Source: an uncultured Elusimicrobia bacterium (GTDB taxonomy: Bacteria; Elusimicrobiota; Elusimicrobia; UBA1565; UBA9628). From it: a stretch of DNA of 7,228 bases. Each line of letters begins with the position of its first letter. Within the stretch, counting starts at the first letter, position 1. The stretch spans positions 1 to 7,228 of the forward strand of contig CAIQSZ010000473.1 in NCBI GenBank assembly GCA_903874575.1, in the 5' to 3' direction. Position numbers and translations under genes: made by a program. Below, one piece after another: positions 5,483 through 7,228 of this stretch. A model generated the notes under the pieces. The model was not told where the DNA came from. It searched no databases and worked only from the letters and a program-made list of their open reading frames with translations.

Positions 5483-5637
5483 GTTGCGCGTCGCGTTGGG
5501 CATCTCACCCGTCTGGAGCAGCAGCGGGGGTAGCCGACCGGCCCCATCGTCGGGTCCATGGAGATGCTTGCGCTGGAGTTCTCGGTCGCGATGGCCAAGA
5601 CCGAGGCCGTCAGGACGACTGAGATTATATTTTTCAT
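5441..5637 (-). pseudogene. Small exported-protein gene, frameshifted at a C5 run and truncated
   Basis: The ATG at 5637-5635 overlaps the methyltransferase stop as ATGA, the usual sign of translational coupling. The peptide opens with a signal sequence (MKNIISVVLTASVLAIATEN). Third codon positions are strongly G/C for about 38 codons. In the existing frame, after GPVGYP the codons become atypical and the reading runs on to a stop at 5451-5449 (62 residues). If one base is added to the C5 run at 5530-5526 (minus strand), the frame instead reads YPPLLLQTG, EMPNATRNSALHVSYGC and stops at 5443-5441, with GC-biased third positions kept until the last codons. The gene therefore appears to have lost a base and also its 3' end, where it runs antisense into the rightward gene. 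The SALHVSYGC end faintly recalls the VPHGC motif of YcnI-like (DUF1775) exported proteins, but this is weak. A sequencing error at the homopolymer is possible. Confidence 0.45.
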
Positions 5638-6371
5638 CGTGACGCCGGAAGATCGCTCATCTTGCGGACGATCATGCGCCAGCGGAAAGCCCAGCGCCAA
5701 GAGATCTCGGGAGCGGGCAAGGAGGCGCGGCGAGAGAGGTCCTTGAGGCAAGATCGGCGGAAGGCGCGCAACACCGAGAGCGGGGCATCATGGCGGATGA
5801 GGCGGTCCTTCGAGAGAAGGGCGGTCAGCCACTTGATCGAGTAGTAGGCGACGGGATGGCGGTGAAGGTCGTTGATCACCAGCCCCAGGCGGCAGAGTTC
5901 GTACATCTTGGCCAGGGCTTTGACCGCCGCGTCGTCCGGAAGATGATGGAGGACCAAGGCCGCGTGTACGATGTCATATTTCCGTGTTGCGGGCAGGTCG
6001 AAGAGGTTATGGGCGGTGAATTCAAGGCCGGGAAGATCTCTGTTGCCGCGGCGCGCGCAAGCGACGGCCTCCGGCGCAAGATCAATGCCGTGGACGCGCG
6101 CGGTCAGGCCCCGCCGTCTGGCCCACTCGACGATGCGCCGCGCCGTATCGCCCCCGCCCGAGCCCACATCCAGGACGTCGAACTCGCGCCTGCCGGGCGG
6201 GATGAGCCGGGCCACGGCGTCCAAGGTCGCGCCGTAGCCGCCCAAGGCCGCGTTGAGGAAGGCCAGCTCCCTCAGGCACTCAGCCAGTTCCGTCGGGTCC
6301 AGGTTGGGGGCGTCCAGAAGCTCAAGGGCCTTGCTGCGCGTTTTGAAGTTCGGTGAAACGGAGGCGCTCAT
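5634..6371 (-). CDS. Class I SAM-dependent methyltransferase of the polyketide operon
   Basis: The 245-residue protein carries the class I (Rossmann-fold) methyltransferase motifs in order: motif I VLDVGSGGGDTA (66-77), which binds S-adenosylmethionine; HGIDLAPEAV (94-103), whose D97 would hold the ribose; and KYDIVHAALVLHHLPD (131-146) as motif II and the following strand. A C-terminal cap region includes DRLIRHDAPLSVLRAF (189-204). Its ATG overlaps the stop codon of the type III polyketide synthase gene (ATGA at 6371-6368), so the two are translationally coupled. It most likely O- or C-methylates the polyketide product, such as an alkylresorcinol or alkylpyrone. The exact acceptor cannot be read from sequence. 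This cytoplasmic enzyme appears complete. A second ATGA overlap joins it to the small exported-protein remnant downstream. Codons are more GC-biased than in the genes to its left. Confidence 0.9.
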   Translation of the reverse strand: MSASVSPNFKTRSKALELLDAPNLDPTELAECLRELAFLNAALGGYGATLDAVARLIPPGRREFDVLDVGSGGGDTARRIVEWARRRGLTARVHGIDLAPEAVACARRGNRDLPGLEFTAHNLFDLPATRKYDIVHAALVLHHLPDDAAVKALAKMYELCRLGLVINDLHRHPVAYYSIKWLTALLSKDRLIRHDAPLSVLRAFRRSCLKDLSRRASLPAPEISWRWAFRWRMIVRKMSDLPASR

Positions 6372-7228
6372 GGTCTGGAGAGAACGGCCCCTTCCATGGT
6401 GAGTCCGGGCCCGAAGCCCAAGGCCGTGACGGCTTTGTTCGAGGCCCGGCGCAGTTCTCGGTCCAGGACGAAGAAGATAGTCCCGCTCGACATGTTGCCG
6501 CAGGAACTCAAGACTTCTCGCGAGGAGCGGACCTCCGCGTCCGATAGATTTAGGGCGGACTGGACCTCGTCGACGATCTTCCGCCCCCCGGGGTGGATGG
6601 CCCAGGCGCTTGCGCCGCGATCGCCGTCCGCGCGGGCCCAAAGCTCGTCGACAAATTCCGGGGCGGCGGCTTTGAGACGCGCCGGGACCTCGCGGTCCAG
6701 GCGCATCTCGAACCCCGAGGGCCCGATGCGCCAGGACATATGCTCGAGGCTGTCCTTTTCGACGCGGCTGTGAGTCGCGACCAGGTTCGCCAGGCCTCGT
6801 TTGAACCGTCCGGGGCGGGCGTAGACGGCGGCGGCCGCGCCGTCGCCGAAGAGGCTGTTGGCCAGGATGAAGTCCGGAAGGGGCTTCTTCTGGAAATGCA
6901 AAGTGCAGAGTTCGACGCAGACCTGTAGGACCACGGCTTCGGGCTCGGCCCCCAGGATATGTCCGGCCGTCCTCAGGCCGTTGAAGCCCGCATAGCAGCC
7001 CATGAAGCCCAGCACCGTCCGATGGACCTGGGACCCCAGTCCCAGGCGGCCGATGAGGATAATGTCGGGGCCGGGAGCGAAAAGTCCCGTGCAGGTCGTG
7101 AAGATAAGATGGGTGATCTCGGCGGCCCTGGCGCCTGACTCGCGCATGGCCTTCCGGCAGGCCTCCTCCGCCAGATCGACGCTCCATTCTTCAAATATCT
7201 TCATGCGTGCCGCCGTAGTCGGGAAGGG
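6368..7228 (-). CDS. Type III polyketide synthase (chalcone/stilbene synthase family), N-terminus beyond the right edge
   Basis: The frame is open to the window edge. The Met at 7204 is internal, preceded in frame by PFPTTAAR, so the first part of a normally 350-390-residue enzyme is missing. Counting from that Met, the catalytic triad of the family is complete: C70 in GFMGCYAGFNGLR loads the acyl chain, H204 is in AIHPGGRKIVDEV, and N237 is in SCGNMSSGTIFFVLD. NSLFGDGAAAAVY (116-128) and the C-terminal GFGPGLTMEG (263-272) are further family signatures. The enzyme condenses an acyl-CoA starter with malonyl-CoA units and cyclises the chain to a pyrone, resorcinol or phloroglucinol-type ring. 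Starter and product cannot be told from this fragment. It is the first visible gene of a leftward operon, with a methyltransferase coupled through an ATGA overlap. No promoter is in the window. Confidence 0.95.
   Translation of the reverse strand, partial: PFPTTAARMKIFEEWSVDLAEEACRKAMRESGARAAEITHLIFTTCTGLFAPGPDIILIGRLGLGSQVHRTVLGFMGCYAGFNGLRTAGHILGAEPEAVVLQVCVELCTLHFQKKPLPDFILANSLFGDGAAAAVYARPGRFKRGLANLVATHSRVEKDSLEHMSWRIGPSGFEMRLDREVPARLKAAAPEFVDELWARADGDRGASAWAIHPGGRKIVDEVQSALNLSDAEVRSSREVLSSCGNMSSGTIFFVLDRELRRASNKAVTALGFGPGLTMEGAVLSRP

Noticed and set aside
5790..6928. Rightward frames antisense to the methyltransferase and polyketide synthase
   Set aside because: These are typical mirror frames of GC-rich genes. 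The leftward strand carries all family motifs.
5634..7187. 517-codon leftward frame running through the polyketide synthase region
   Set aside because: Only its last 245 codons are the methyltransferase, starting at the ATG at 6371. The upstream part is the out-of-frame shadow of the polyketide synthase and is arginine- and glycine-rich.

Overview
The window is protein-coding DNA from a GC-rich bacterium. The right-hand type III polyketide synthase/methyltransferase operon and the GC-biased third codon positions fit a proteobacterium, perhaps an alphaproteobacterium, but no rRNA or tRNA is present to fix the taxon. No complete insertion sequence, CRISPR array or phage gene is visible.

Left part (1-2387): the start of a leftward exported-protein gene runs off the left edge. 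A roughly 100-nt structured repeat follows (copy 1, 164-262). Next come a RelE/ParE-type toxin-antitoxin pair (389-863), probably transcribed from a near-leaderless promoter, and a four-helix membrane protein that is itself an internal duplication (893-1375). A second copy of the repeat follows (1383-1482), ending in a strong hairpin and T-run. After it lies an orphan three-helix membrane protein with a soluble C-terminal domain (1596-2387). The two repeat copies are in the same orientation and frame the toxin-antitoxin/membrane-protein unit.

Middle part (2388-5482): a gene-poor 368-bp gap carries a short coding-like duplication of the neighbouring gene's 3' end. Two leftward exported proteins follow, each with its own plausible promoter: an eight-cysteine protein (2756-3529) and a putative HExxxH metallopeptidase (3644-4801). 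A rightward conserved protein with an ERYNGQGWGLLQVL motif (about 4901-5482) has no recognisable signal peptide and is crossed upstream by the metallopeptidase promoter.

Right part (5441-7228): a leftward operon with more GC-biased codons encodes a type III polyketide synthase (cut by the right edge) and a class I SAM methyltransferase, joined by a 4-bp ATGA overlap. A second ATGA overlap leads into a small exported-protein gene that looks frameshifted at a C5 run and runs antisense into the 3' end of the gene at 4901-5482. The PKS and methyltransferase probably make and methylate a phenolic or pyrone (lipid) product. The oxidoreductase that often completes such operons is not here. The area around 5440-5640 looks like a junction between an accessory region and the biosynthetic operon.
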